DNA of 64,000 bases from Coenobita brevimanus (taxonomy: Eukaryota > Arthropoda > Malacostraca > Decapoda > Coenobitidae), in the NCBI GenBank assembly GCA_032717465.1, contig CM064667.1, forward strand, positions 406,143 through 470,142, in the 5' to 3' direction. The position numbers and the translations under genes are program-made. This document shows positions 1-10,210 of this stretch, piece by piece (the first letter of the stretch is position 1; every line of letters starts with the position of its first letter). The notes below the pieces were generated by a model. That model had not been told where the DNA came from and did not search any database. It saw only the letters and a program-made list of their open reading frames with translations.

Positions 1-1040
1 AATGGGCAGTACAGTGGTATGGGTGCTGGGAGCATACATTCTGTTGGAAATATAGTTACGTTATTTTTAACTGGACTCGGAGTTGAATCTCATCAACCTC
101 AGGTTCTTACCACCACCACCCAACAACCGACCCTACTGATACCGGTTGAAAAAAGGGAGGACAATCAAGCAGTGTAGAGAAAACTATGATGTAAATGTTA
201 CATTAAATGTTAAAGGCCAAATATCGTGGCCAGGCATCAACCTTGCCTGTGTTGACACTACAAGCAAGGTCACTACACACATAAGGCATCCAGTCAGGCA
301 CGCAGGGAGGGAGGTAGGTAGGTAGGTACAGTAGTTAGTTTGTTCAGTTTGCAGGAGGGCAACATAATTACAAGTATATCTTCATATCAGACGGCGGGAC
401 AAGAGGGTTGGTTGAGCTGTAAGCCATATACAGTACATAATGAAGAAAGATGCGAAGTGAGTATCGGTGGCGGAGACTAGTTTTTCTGATGGTGGTCTAT
501 GCTCTTGTGGTAATGGTAGTAGTAAGGCAGACAGAAGATGGTGGGAGCTGTTGATGGTATTGAGAAATCATAATAGTGACGGTTTATTAGAATGGTAGTG
601 GTGGTGAGAGTTAGGTTGGAAATAGTAGAGGCAGAGGTATTAGTAGTGGTTGCTGGACTGGTGATGAAGAAATGACTGCGGTGTATAGTTGATGAGAAAC
701 CTAATACAGTACAGTAAGTGAACAGGGAGATGACATAATACAGGGAAGAATCATTAACATCAACGTTCTTATCTCCATGTAATTATGTAAGCAGACATAA
801 CTGTGGCTATATTAGATGCACTAGGAAGTCATGATAGCTTTTATCACCCAGTTCTTTGATAGTGATGGTAATAATGGATGCTGATACCTTGCTGTAGAAG
901 AAAATATATTCTTATTAACAATATTCTTGTCTTTAGGTAAAAATTTAATAAAGTAATCTGATGCAGTATTCCGTGCACTGGGATGTTATGATGGCTGTTA
1001 CTCGCACTCAACTCTTTCTGCATCTTATTTTGTACTACCG

Positions 1041-1400
1041 TGCTTTTTTCTCCTTTCCTCTCTTTCATTTTCCTCTTCCCAATCCTTCAATCTCTACTTC
1101 CCTCTCCTTCATCTCCTCTTCTCTCTCCTTCATACTCCTGTTCCCTGTCTTTAATACTCCTGTTCCCTCTCTTCCATACTCCTGTTCCCTCTCTTTCATA
1201 CTCCTGTTCCCTCTCTTTCATGCTCCCCTTCCCCCCCTCCATCATACTCCTCTTCCATGTCCTTCAAACTTCTCTTCCCTCTCCTTCATACTCCTCTTCT
1301 CATCTTCATACTCGCTTCCCTCTCCACCATACTCCCCATCCCTCTCCTTCATATTCATCTTCCCTCTCCTTCATACTCCTCTTCCCTCTCCTTCACAAAC
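1041..1400 (+). repeat. 22-bp pyrimidine minisatellite (copy A)
   Basis: Degenerate tandem units of about 22 bp built on CATACTCCTGTTCCCTCTCT-like sequence, about a dozen units. It creates overlapping serine/proline/leucine-rich pseudo-ORFs on the plus strand that are not genes. Copy B carries one unit fewer, so the array is length-variable. Confidence 0.8.
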
Positions 1401-1810
1401 GATCGCATATTTGCTTATATCATCACTCACACCCATCCTGTTGTCATTAATGCCTTTCTTTGTCTTCTACAATGGTACCCTTCCTCACTCTTTTTCTCTC
1501 ATATCAATATTTCTACAGTATAATATCTATCACAGTATCCTTTACCCTCTCATACCTTCTCTAATCAGGCCTATATTCCTTCATGCACTAACTCAAAACC
1601 TCTCACACGCCTCTTTTCATTCTTCCCATAAGCCTTACAATCTCATACCCTTCTAGACGTACGAGTACAATATACCCTCCCTCACATCCATCACACCTGA
1701 CTCTCTCCTGACCACGTTCCCTCATCACAGGTAACACTCCCTCACCCTCACTCCTCACCCTAGCTCACTCTACCTCCTCCATCACTGTCTCTATCCTATC
1801 TTCTCTATTA

Positions 1811-1812
<2 letters not shown>

Positions 1813-1884
<72 letters not shown>
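1813..1884. repeat. (CT)n microsatellite
   Basis: Uninterrupted CT array of 72 bp. The equivalent array in copy B (27976-28029) is 54 bp, a typical slippage difference. Confidence 0.97.
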
Positions 1885-1890
<6 letters not shown>

Positions 1891-3132
1891 ACCTCTTGTT
1901 TTTTTTTATCCTCTCTCTGCCTTTGCACCCTGCCTTCCTCTCTTCTACACACGTCATGGCCATATTATATAACACAGGTCTACTCGTTTTTGGACGTATT
2001 TAGTTCGTGTGCTTTTTGTTACTCCATTTCTTGTTTTCCTCAATTCCCTCTCTCATCTGACTAGCTACCGTTTGTTATATCTGTCTGCCTGTCTATCTGT
2101 TTATTCATCTTTCTTTCTTATATGAGGATCTATCTATATAGCATGTCTATCTACCCATCTATCAATCAATCAATCAATCAATCTACCTATCTATCTATCC
2201 ACCTGGAATAGTTTTCTTATACTAGTATGGCAAGAAATAAGTTGTTCCATGCACAGCAAGGCTGTATCACTTCGTTTCGACTTAAAGATCTGTGAGGTGT
2301 GTCTCTCTCTCTTGGCAAGGGCGTGGGCACCGGTGCCCTCCAACACAGTTGATTTACTTCACAATAGGACACAATTCCCACGCTGTTCTATGTTCTTTTG
2401 TTGTATTTAACCTCCAATTTAAAATGGGTCATGTTAATGGAATAACAGTTAGCAGGAGAAGTAGCAGTGCATAAGAAGGATGTTAATACAGGCAATCTGC
2501 TGATGCCTTGTTTATGCTAGATCGCACTGTAAATCTCGGTATTTTCTGAAATGATTATTAATACTTTTGCCGTCTACAGCCGATTTCACTCATTTCAAGA
2601 AAAGCAGAGCTTAACAAAAGGTATATCTAACTCGTCCAGTTCCAAAAAGTCACTCCCAAGACAGTGAAAGCTATTCAGCAGGTAGCTGCGTTGAACGAGT
2701 GTGGCAGAGGGGAAAGGGAGGCTGGGTGAGTCTGGAGGCTTGTGCCACGGGATCATATTTGGGCATGTTAGAACCTGCGTCTCGTGTTATGCACATTCTA
2801 ATCGTGTTATACAAACTTTACGAACCTAACCCAAGGCTTGTGTTGCAAATGACTCACGCAGTGGAAACGTGCGTTACTGGCAATGTTATGGTACACAGCT
2901 ACTGATTGCAAATTCTGAGTTGCCTTGCAGTAAATACTGTGTGGCCCTTGGCTCTTGTTAGGTTAAATGGGAGTGAATAAGGTTAAGGTGGGTCAGAGCA
3001 GATGAGGTAATTTGCTATATTAAAGTACAGTAGATTAAATTAGGTTAGGTTAGGCTGATATATGCTCTCTCTAAATTTAGGGCCCCTTCCCCCCATCCCG
3101 TCTCTCTCTCTCTCTCTCTCTCTTCCACCCAT

Positions 3133-3455
3133 TTGGGGGAGGCGGTGGCTGAATCGGTAGAGAGGCGGCCTGCAGTCCTGGTGGACCCAGGTTCGAATCC
3201 TGGCTGGGGCAGGGAACAGATTAAGGATTTGAATTTCATAACAAAAGCAGACTTTCCTGATCTACCAGATGACCCGCCGACATGTCATAAAAGTACCCCC
3301 GCTAATACCAATACACCAGTCCTGTATGAGACAGCCCTAGCATGTATTCAATATGGACGGTGGGTGTTAGCGCCGAAGTGGTGACATGTGGAGAGGTGTT
3401 TGGTATGTAGGAGGACTACTGGGCTTTGAGAGTAGGCTGTGAAGCCTGTGCCCAG
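3133..3455 (+). mobile_element. tRNA-derived SINE, copy 1
   Basis: The head holds RNA polymerase III promoter boxes: A box TGGCTGAATCGG at 3146-3157 (one mismatch to consensus) and a perfect B box GGTTCGAATCC at 3190-3200, at normal tRNA spacing. The acceptor arms do not pair, so it is not a working tRNA. A body of about 250 bp follows and ends at an AC array. The same head and body occur in copy B (29269-29591), and a diverged copy lies at 23385-23690, which supports a dispersed family. An 83-codon frame through it is incidental. Confidence 0.8.
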
Positions 3456-3459
3456 AGTC

Positions 3460-3461
<2 letters not shown>

Positions 3462-3504
<43 letters not shown>
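3462..3504. repeat. (AC)n microsatellite at SINE 3' end
   Basis: AC array of about 43 bp directly after the SINE body; shorter in copy B (29599-29634). It may have grown from the SINE tail. Confidence 0.95.
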
Positions 3505-3508
<4 letters not shown>

Positions 3509-4420
3509 ATATCTGTGCCCGTCCCCCTCTCCCCATCGTTCCGCCCCCATTCCCATGTCAACATCTGAATAACGGCTAATGGAATATCACATCCACACTC
3601 ACGTAAATGGGATTACCAGTGTCACATAACCACACTGTAAGCAAATACGGAAGCTTCCAGGACTCACTGAGAAACATAAGGTGTGACTTATGCCATGGAC
3701 CACACCTTCACACGGTAGGCAAGACAAGTAAGTAATACTGATAATCTCAAGTATGTGTGGAATGACTTTAATATATCGTCATCGACTGCATTTTTTTATT
3801 TCATCTCCATGACTGCTGAAGGCAATTTCTTGACACTACATAATCGTTAAGTTATGGTATAACAAAAAAAAAACATAAAAAAGCAAATGCCCCTTACTCT
3901 CAAAAAATAATTAGACGAGAGATTTCCTCGGTGTAGTTTAACTGGTTTTTAAGGAAGCACTTGTTTTAGGTTTTCTTTGCGCTTCAGTGGTAAAAGTGTC
4001 GCATTATTGTAAAAAAAAAACTACAAAGTACACTCTCCTAATCACCCACGACACAAAATAATTACCACGAACTTGGATCCCCTAACAATTTTACAGGGAC
4101 ATAATTATCTACCTCGTCTTGCCTCAGCACATCTATTCTCCATCGTGCTGCTCTGATCCCCATCCACGTTCAGGCAGCATCTCCCAGGTTTTTATGAAGA
4201 TGACGAGGAAGGATGACAGTCAGTAAATCACAAGATATAAACAGAAGAAAGTAAAACGAGATGTAACAATAAACTGTCCATTATACTGCACATCTTCCCA
4301 CACATCACACAAGGGAGTGGGAAGTGAAAAGGTATTAGACAACTTCATGGCTGCTTTCCGACTACCATTCGTGTGCATTAACTCCGCCTGGCCCTAGTCA
4401 GAGTCCAGAAAAAAACTGTT
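3505..4420. other. Gene-free stretch of copy A
   Basis: No gene, tRNA or recognisable element. AT-rich with short A-runs; nearly identical to 29635-30548 in copy B. It ends at the insertion target ATGT. Confidence 0.7.
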
Positions 4421-4424
4421 ATGT
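4421..4424. other. Left target-site duplication (ATGT) of the 10.4 kb insertion
   Basis: ATGT occurs immediately left of 4425 and again at 14797-14800. The uninterrupted copy B has it once (30549-30552), between the same flanking sequences (CTGTT before, CAGAGGAG after). This defines the insertion boundaries directly. Confidence 0.88.
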
Positions 4425-4454
4425 TGTGGTAGGACCCCATATTATATTTACAAA
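4425..4454 (+). repeat. Outer LTR element, 5' LTR (first 30 bp)
   Basis: Thirty bases from TGTGGTAGG to TTTACAAA match 14191-14220 of the 3' LTR. The LTR is then interrupted by the nested Gmr1-like element and resumes at about 10894. Confidence 0.85.
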
Positions 4455-4965
4455 TGTCACGTGGACGCATATTTTGTGTAGTTAATTGTTCCCCTTTGCG
4501 CCACGTGTATAACTAGCTAGTTAAGGTGTTTCTAAATTAACGAACTGGCGACCCAATGAAGTTGTGGTAGGCCTGCATATAAGCCCAGGCGCAGAGGCTC
4601 TCTGTCTCTCTCTCTCTGTTTCCCTGTCAGTGACACCGGCTAGCTCTGGGTCGTCCAGGTTTAAGGTTTGTGTATGTCCTTGGTTAGGGATGCAGGATGG
4701 ACTTTAGCAAGTTTATGCTCTTGTCCAGTAGGCAGGGTGATGTTTTGTGTTTTGTTTTCTCACTGTTGGTTGTAAGTTAAGGTAGTTTAATAGATTATGT
4801 TAATTTTGTACGTGGTGTTTTGACTCTCCTTAAATGTTCATATGCTAAAGTAACTCCAGATCTAAGTAGTACAATATGGTCTTGTCGTACACTCAATTAT
4901 CATTCTATCGTGGTTTTACTCAGGCCGTGCACCTTGTCCACTTGGTGATTGGGTAGTTTGCGACA
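4455..4965 (+). repeat. 5' LTR of the Gmr1-like element
   Basis: 511 bp, starts TGTCACGTGG and ends TTTGCGACA. It differs from the 3' LTR at only two positions (GTATAAC versus GTGTAAC; GCAGAGG versus GCAAAGG). It contains a TATA-like CATATAAG followed by a CT-rich stretch, a plausible promoter and start region. Confidence 0.95.
4576..4583 (+). promoter_or_regulatory. Candidate TATA box in the 5' LTR
   Basis: CATATAAG lies about 120 bp into the LTR, followed 20-30 bp later by a TCTCTGTCTCTC stretch that could hold the transcription start. The same motif is in the 3' LTR. Inferred from sequence only. Confidence 0.4.
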
Positions 4966-4967
4966 AA

Positions 4968-4985
4968 TGGGGGCCTGTCCGGGAT
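4968..4985 (+). other. Primer binding site, tRNA-Pro-like
   Basis: TGGGGGCCTGTCCGGGAT starts two bases after the 5' LTR. It differs at two positions from the proline-tRNA primer site known from gammaretroviruses. It would prime minus-strand DNA synthesis. Confidence 0.75.
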
Positions 4986-5638
4986 TGAATATGTATACTA
5001 GCCCGTATATTTAGCTACATTACACGTTCCTGTGTACTCCCTGTGCATTGCAATTCAGCCTTTAGCAACATCTGTTTCCCTTATATTTGAGTTTGCTTTA
5101 TGAAACAAGTGTTCTCCCTGGTAGTCCTAATTGTGTGCACTAGTGTATACGCGTGTAGCTAATTCCTGCTCAGTTACCTCATTCAAGAGCTGTGTTCCGT
5201 TCACGAAACTGTTCCTAGAGTGCTGTTGCTTTACAACTCTTGTTTGTTCTACTCTGTTTGGGCATATGGGTCATGTATATTGTATGATCTGTATTATTTG
5301 ATAGTGTGGTGTATAGTGTTTTGTGGAGTGTTTTGTTGTCTTAGCTCCATACACACCACTATCGTTATATTTACTATACCAGTTGTTTTACTTGGATCTA
5401 TTAGGAGATTATTACGTACCCACGTACAGCAGAGATTAGTACTCCCACTTTACTGGTGACATTGTATTCACCACGTAATTTTTGTAGTGTGTGTGTGTGT
5501 CCGTGTGTGCGCACTACGTTCCCGTGTGTGGTGGAAGGTTTATTGTCCCACTAGGTGAAGTGGTTTACTGATATTTGAGTGATTACACTATCTAGCTAGC
5601 TAGCTTATTTTCGTTGTCCTTCCCTTCTCGCCGCCATC
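4986..5638 (+). other. Untranslated leader of the Gmr1-like element
   Basis: About 650 bp between the primer site and the gag ATG. It contains no supported gene; the 79-codon frame at 5220-5459 has low-complexity hydrophobic composition and no family resemblance. It presumably holds packaging and dimerisation signals. Confidence 0.6.
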
Positions 5639-6163
5639 ATGTTTGTGTTGGAAGATTTTGTTTCTAACCCTACAGTGACTGTCCTTTCTAGGTTAACCAA
5701 GGTTCAGTGGGAAGCGCTGGCAGCTTATTATAAGCTTGAGCTTCGTCCTAGGTTGAAGAAAGATGATATAAAGCAGTTAGTACTTGCACACATGGTGAGG
5801 GAGGAAATTTTCAGTGAGGAAGAAGTGAACATGTTGGAACATCCTAGTGATTTGATGGCTTTGAGGAAAATTGAGCTGGAGGAAAAAAGGCTTGAGGTTG
5901 AGAGGATGAAAGCGGACAATGATAGAATCCGTCTCTCTCGTAGTCCCACATCGCCTGAGTGTGAGCCAGATTCCTTCAATATTGCTGCAGCATTAAAGTT
6001 TGTTCCTAAATTTAATGAGGAGGATCCAGAAGATTTTTTCACCCATTTTGAGAAGTCGGCTGAGCTCCATTCTTGGCCCCAGGATAAGTGGGTGTTGCTA
6101 ATACATAGCTCATTTACTGGTAGAGCTCAGGAAGTGTACCGCACTGGATGCCACTCAAATTGA
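5639..6163 (+). pseudogene. gag N-terminal half, Gmr1-like (frame-disrupted end)
   Basis: Starts at an ATG in good context (GCCGCCATCATG). The first 50 residues resemble the SAP-like helical start of Gmr1 gag proteins (LTKVQWEALAAYY, then KKDDIKQLVLAHM). A charged coiled-coil segment follows (residues about 75-100, IELEEKRLEVERMKADN), then a capsid-like segment (FVPKFNEEDPEDFFTHFEK, WPQDKW, GRAQEVY). The frame ends in TGA at 6161-6163 because of an indel near 6140: gag-like sequence continues in another frame to about 6235, then returns to the original frame. Gag would form the capsid in the cytoplasm. As sequenced, this copy yields a truncated gag. Confidence 0.82.
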
Positions 6164-9100
6164 AGATTATTATTTTGTAAAAAAAAAAACTGTATTGCAT
6201 GCATACAAGAAAGTGCTCTTATCGTCCGCCGCTGCCGTAAGACAGAGGGACAGACTTATGTAAAATTTATCCGCCGCAAACAACGACTTTGTAAAAAATG
6301 GGTTGAGAGCGAGTTGATTAGTTTGACAGTTGAGGGCTTGCTGGAGTTGTTTGTGCTGGAGGAAGTGAAATCTTGCCTCCCAGCTAGAGTAAGGTCACAT
6401 GTGGAGGAAAAAGGGTTATGTACGTTATCTGAGGCTGGCATTGCTGCTGATCATTTCTCCCTAACTAATAGTGATCCCTTCCACAAGAACAGGTTGACTG
6501 CTCCCCAGCATAAGCCAGCCAGCACTTCACAGAGTGAACGGCCCCTGAATAAGAAGCTGACGGAGTCCCAGGGACCTTCCTTTAAGCTTGATCCCACTGG
6601 TGAGTGCGCTGGTGAGGAGACTCGTGGAGTTACTAATCAAGACGTGAGGAGGTCTCTCTTCTGTAGGTACTGTAAGAAGCCTGGCCACATCATAAAAGAC
6701 TGTAGGAAGTTGGCCAGTAAGTACAGCCCCACCCAGGGCAATGCAGTTCTCCATGCCAGTGCACTCACCCAACCAGTGGAGGTGAGTGACCCACAGGTTA
6801 GTGATTTACTTGTTTCGGGGCCATGTGAACATTCAGGTGATTCCCTTGAAGTACCCCCATCATTTAAACCATTCTGCTCAAGAGGTGTAGTATCAAAACA
6901 TGAGTCCAGTAGATTCTCGGCTCCTGTTGTTGTGTTGCGTGACACTGGATCTGATCTATCTTTCATTTTAAAGGAAGATGTTCCCAATTTTGATTGTTAT
7001 ACAGGTGAGACTGTACTAGTGTCTGGTCTGCCAGGAGAGGCTAGATATCCCCTTTGCTCAGTGTATCTTCGGTCTGTGTTTGTCACAGGTCCTGTAACAC
7101 TAGCTGTAGTAGATCACCTCCCCGTTAGGAACATTTCAGTATTAATTGGCAATGATTTAGCTGGTTCCCAGGTTATTGCTAACCCCATCGTTTCAGACAA
7201 ACCTGTTGATATCAACAACACTACTGACCTAGAGCTGAAGCACCCTAATCTCTTCCCAGCTTGTGCTGTTACTCGTAGTCAGAGCCAGAGGTTGTTGGAT
7301 GCACATACCCCTGCTGTAGAGCCAGAGGAAAACACACCCGAGGGAGATGTTTCCCTTGCGGAATTGTTTGATGATACACTCAGTAAGTCTAGTTCTGGTC
7401 TCCTTGACTTTGGTAGCACCCCTATCACAAGGGAGAGATTAATTCAGGAACAGTCTAGTGACCCCGATTGTAAGTTGTTTCTTGCACAGCTTACTGAAGG
7501 TAATGAAATAGATGAGGTTCCACACTGTTTTTATCTCAATTTATGGGTGTTGATGCGTAAATTCAGACCACCTAAGGCTCCTGCCAATCACACGTGGGAG
7601 ACAGTCCATCAGATCGTCGTCCCAAAATCTCTACGTATTGAGATATTGAAGGTGGCACATGATGGGGTGGGTAGACACCTGGGAGTCCGTAAGACTTACC
7701 ACAAGATTTTATCTCATTTTTACTGGCCAAAGTTGATGAAAGATGTTAGTACCTATTGCCGTACCTGTCATGTGTGTCAGATTAGTGGCAAACCAGGCAC
7801 TGAAGTCAATCCTGCACCCCTTCAGCCCATTCCTGTCATGGAGGAGCCCTTTAGTAAGGTAATTGTTGATTGTGTGGGCCCTCTCCCAAGGAGCAAACGC
7901 GGGAATCAGTATTTATTAACCATAATGGATGTTGCCACTCGTTACCCTGAGGCCATACCTCTCCGTAGTATCACTAGTAGGAATGTTGTCAGGGCCCTGA
8001 TCAAGTTCTTCACACAGGTTGGGTTACCTGCCATCGTGCAGTCCGACCAAGGGTCTAACTTCACCTCCAGGCTGTTTCAGCAAGTGATGAGGGCCCTGGG
8101 AGTCCGTCAGTGTAAGTCAACCGCTTACCATCCCGAGAGTCAAGGAGCCCTGGAACGTTTCCATTCTACCATTAAGACTATGATACGTACTTATTGTTTG
8201 GAAACGGGTCAGGAATGGGATGAGGCTATTGATCTTTTATTGTTTTCAATTAGAGATAGTGTAAATGAGAGTCTAGGCTTCACCCCGTTTCAACTCATTT
8301 ATGGACACCAGGTCCGTGGTCCTCTCAAAGTCTTGAAAGAATGCTGGTTAAATGACGAGAGTACTGTACCGATTGCTGCATATGTAACTCAGTTCCGCTC
8401 CAACTTGCAGCGTGCCTTAAAGTTTGCCCATTCTAATCTCAGTCATGCTCAAGTACGAATGAAAGACAATTATGACAAAATTCACAAGGCACAATCCCGC
8501 ATTTTTCATGTTGGTGACCAAGTTTTAGCTCTGCTACCAGTACCAAAGCAGCCTCTTCAGTCTCGGTACTCTGGGCCATATCATGTTTTGAAGCGGGTTG
8601 GAGACCTTAATTATATCATCGTTACGCCAGAGAGGCGGAAGAAAAGGCGAAGTGTCCATGTCAATTTGTTGAAAATGTATCACTCTCGTGACCAATCACA
8701 AGGAGGGGAAGTGGAACAGGTCACCTTAACAGGAACTAGAGTAGTGGAAAAGTCAGAGGAAAATGACCCTACACCATTCGTAGGCAGTAAGCTGTCAAAT
8801 CGTGAAATTCTAACAAATCTTATGAGTAAATTAGAGCATCTGCCCCCCACCCAGGCAGGCGATATTGACTGTCTTCTACAGGAGCATCCAGACCTCTTTG
8901 GTGACACCCCTCGGCTCTGTACCCTGCTGCCCCATGATGTGGATGTTCAAGGAGCCCCTCCGATCCGACAAGCTCCATACCGTCTCAGTGCCGAGAAGAG
9001 GGAATTCCTGCAGTCCGAGGTGCAGAGGCTAAAAGAGCAAGGTTTGATCCGTCCAAGTATGAGTCCCTGGGCCTCACCTGTAGTATTAGTCCCCAAGGCT

Positions 9101-10210
9101 GGAGGAAGTTACCGCCTTTGTGTAGATTATAGGAAGGTCAATGCTGTTACCCTGCCCGACTCCTTTCCACTACCCAGAATGGATGACATTATTGATGACC
9201 TAGGAGCGGCCCGCTACGTCACTAAGCTTGATCTCCTCCAAGGGTATTACCAAGTGCCCTTGACAGAACAAGCCAAGTCAATCTCTGCCTTTGTCACTCC
9301 AAGCGGCCTTTGGGAATTTCTAGTTCTTCCCTTTGGCATGCGGAATGCCCCGGCCACATTCCAAAGACTAATGAACAATTTGATTGCAGAGTTGCCTGGC
9401 GTCCGTGTGTACCTAGATGACTTAGTTGTCTGGAGTGACAATTGGGAGGAACACCTTGAGAGGCTGCGAAAGCTCTTTGATGTCCTGGAGGAGGCCAATC
9501 TCACAGTGAACCTCGCCAAGAGTGAGTTTGGGCACGCCCACGTCGTGTTCCTGGGGCATGTGGTCGGGCAGGGCCAGCTAGACCCTGTTGATGTAAAGGT
9601 CGATGCCATTTTACAATACCCACCACCAGCTGACCGAAAGTCTACCATGAGGTTCCTTGGGATGGTGGGTTACTATCGTCGTTTCTGCAGGAACTTTGCC
9701 CAGGTCGCTGCTCCGCTTACGGATCAACTTAGCTCCAAGAAGACGTTCCATTGGACAAATGAATGTCAGCGGGCATTTGAGGGTTTGAAGGCCCTGCTGG
9801 CTTGTGCTCCTGTGCTCCGAACCCCGGACCCACATCGGCCCTTCATCATTAGAGTCGATGCAAGTGATGCAGGGGTGGGGGCAGTGCTCTTGCAAGAATA
9901 TTGTGAAGTGTTACATCCCGTATGCTACTTTTCCCAAAAGTTTAAGGTTTATCAAAAGGCTTATGCCACCGTTGAAAAGGAGGCTCTTGGAATTGTCATG
10001 GCAATAGAAAAATTTGAAGTATATTTGTCCAGTAGCACATTCCCCATCACGGTGTTCACAGACCACAACCCCCTTGTATTTATTGAAAAGGTCAAGTTTA
10101 AGAATGCTAGAGTGCTGAGATGGGCTCTAGCCTTGCAACCGTATAATATAAAACTGCAGCATATTCGTGGCAAGGACAATACCATTGCAGATGCATTGTC
10201 AAGAGTGTGA
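6164..10210 (+). CDS. gag C-terminus and pol (PR-INT-RT-RNase H), Gmr1-like
   Basis: One uninterrupted frame from the TGA at 6161 to the TGA at 10208; there is no good initiator, so it is the continuation of gag in a gag-pol fusion. Residues counted from 6314: SCAN-like capsid segment 15-55 (FVLEEVKSCLPARV, LSEAGIAADHF), CCHC knuckle CRYCKKPGHIIKDC 117-130, protease DTG 210-212, integrase HHCC zinc finger about 449-488, integrase D519-D578-E614 with D(35)E spacing, RT YLDD 1033-1036, RNase H beginning near D1182 and ending ADALSRV at 1298. Together these would mature the particle, reverse transcribe and integrate the element. Integrase precedes RT, which defines the unusual Gmr1 order. No stop or frameshift inside pol, so the enzymes look intact; only gag is damaged. 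Confidence 0.93.
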   Translation, partial: RLLFCKKKNCIACIQESALIVRRCRKTEGQTYVKFIRRKQRLCKKWVESELISLTVEGLLELFVLEEVKSCLPARVRSHVEEKGLCTLSEAGIAADHFSLTNSDPFHKNRLTAPQHKPASTSQSERPLNKKLTESQGPSFKLDPTGECAGEETRGVTNQDVRRSLFCRYCKKPGHIIKDCRKLASKYSPTQGNAVLHASALTQPVEVSDPQVSDLLVSGPCEHSGDSLEVPPSFKPFCSRGVVSKHESSRFSAPVVVLRDTGSDLSFILKEDVPNFDCYTGETVLVSGLPGEARYPLCSVYLRSVFVTGPVTLAVVDHLPVRNISVLIGNDLAGSQVIANPIVSDKPVDINNTTDLELKHPNLFPACAVTRSQSQRLLDAHTPAVEPEENTPEGDVSLAELFDDTLSKSSSGLLDFGSTPITRERLIQEQSSDPDCKLFLAQLTEGNEIDEVPHCFYLNLWVLMRKFRPPKAPANHTWETVHQIVVPKSLRIEILKVAHDGVGRHLGVRKTYHKILSHFYWPKLMKDVSTYCRTCHVCQISGKPGTEVNPAPLQPIPVMEEPFSKVIVDCVGPLPRSKRGNQYLLTIMDVATRYPEAIPLRSITSRNVVRALIKFFTQVGLPAIVQSDQGSNFTSRLFQQVMRALGVRQCKSTAYHPESQGALERFHSTIKTMIRTYCLETGQEWDEAIDLLLFSIRDSVNESLGFTPFQLIYGHQVRGPLKVLKECWLNDESTVPIAAYVTQFRSNLQRALKFAHSNLSHAQVRMKDNYDKIHKAQSRIFHVGDQVLALLPVPKQPLQSRYSGPYHVLKRVGDLNYIIVTPERRKKRRSVHVNLLKMYHSRDQSQGGEVEQVTLTGTRVVEKSEENDPTPFVGSKLSNREILTNLMSKLEHLPPTQAGDIDCLLQEHPDLFGDTPRLCTLLPHDVDVQGAPPIRQAPYRLSAEKREFLQSEVQRLKEQGLIRPSMSPWASPVVLVPKAGGSYRLCVDYRKVNAVTLPDSFPLPRMDDIIDDLGAARYVTKLDLLQGYYQVPLTEQAKSISAFVTPSGLWEFLVLPFGMRNAPATFQRLMNNLIAELPGVRVYLDDLVVWSDNWEEHLERLRKLFDVLEEANLTVNLAKSEFGHAHVVFLGHVVGQGQLDPVDVKVDAILQYPPPADRKSTMRFLGMVGYYRRFCRNFAQVAAPLTDQLSSKKTFHWTNECQRAFEGLKALLACAPVLRTPDPHRPFIIRVDASDAGVGAVLLQEYCEVLHPVCYFSQKFKVYQKAYATVEKEALGIVMAIEKFEVYLSSSTFPITVFTDHNPLVFIEKVKFKNARVLRWALALQPYNIKLQHIRGKDNTIADALSRV

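Larger units (their letters stand above)
1..3125. other. Gene-free left part of duplication copy A
   Basis: No supported gene. The only long reading frames lie in the pyrimidine-rich minisatellite and are compositional. Contents are AT-rich unique sequence, GTAGG and ATCT/AATC short repeats, the minisatellite and a CT array (listed separately). The same sequence recurs in copy B at 26182-29262. Confidence 0.75.

Noticed and set aside
961..1656. 231-codon serine/leucine/proline frame as a protein gene
   Set aside because: Lies in a pyrimidine minisatellite; the other plus-strand phases are open too, the copy B version changes length by a repeat unit, and no domain is visible.
3043..3057. Three TTAGG units (and CCTAA-type units near 50645), the arthropod telomere motif
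   Set aside because: Only three units; the copy B counterpart is degenerate. Too short for telomeric or interstitial telomeric DNA.
3133..3205. tRNA gene
   Set aside because: Pol III boxes are good but acceptor-stem halves do not pair and a long dispersed body follows; annotated as a SINE. The same applies at 47188.
5220..5459. Small ORF in the Gmr1-like leader
   Set aside because: Low-complexity hydrophobic sequence, weak start, no relation to known gag or accessory proteins.
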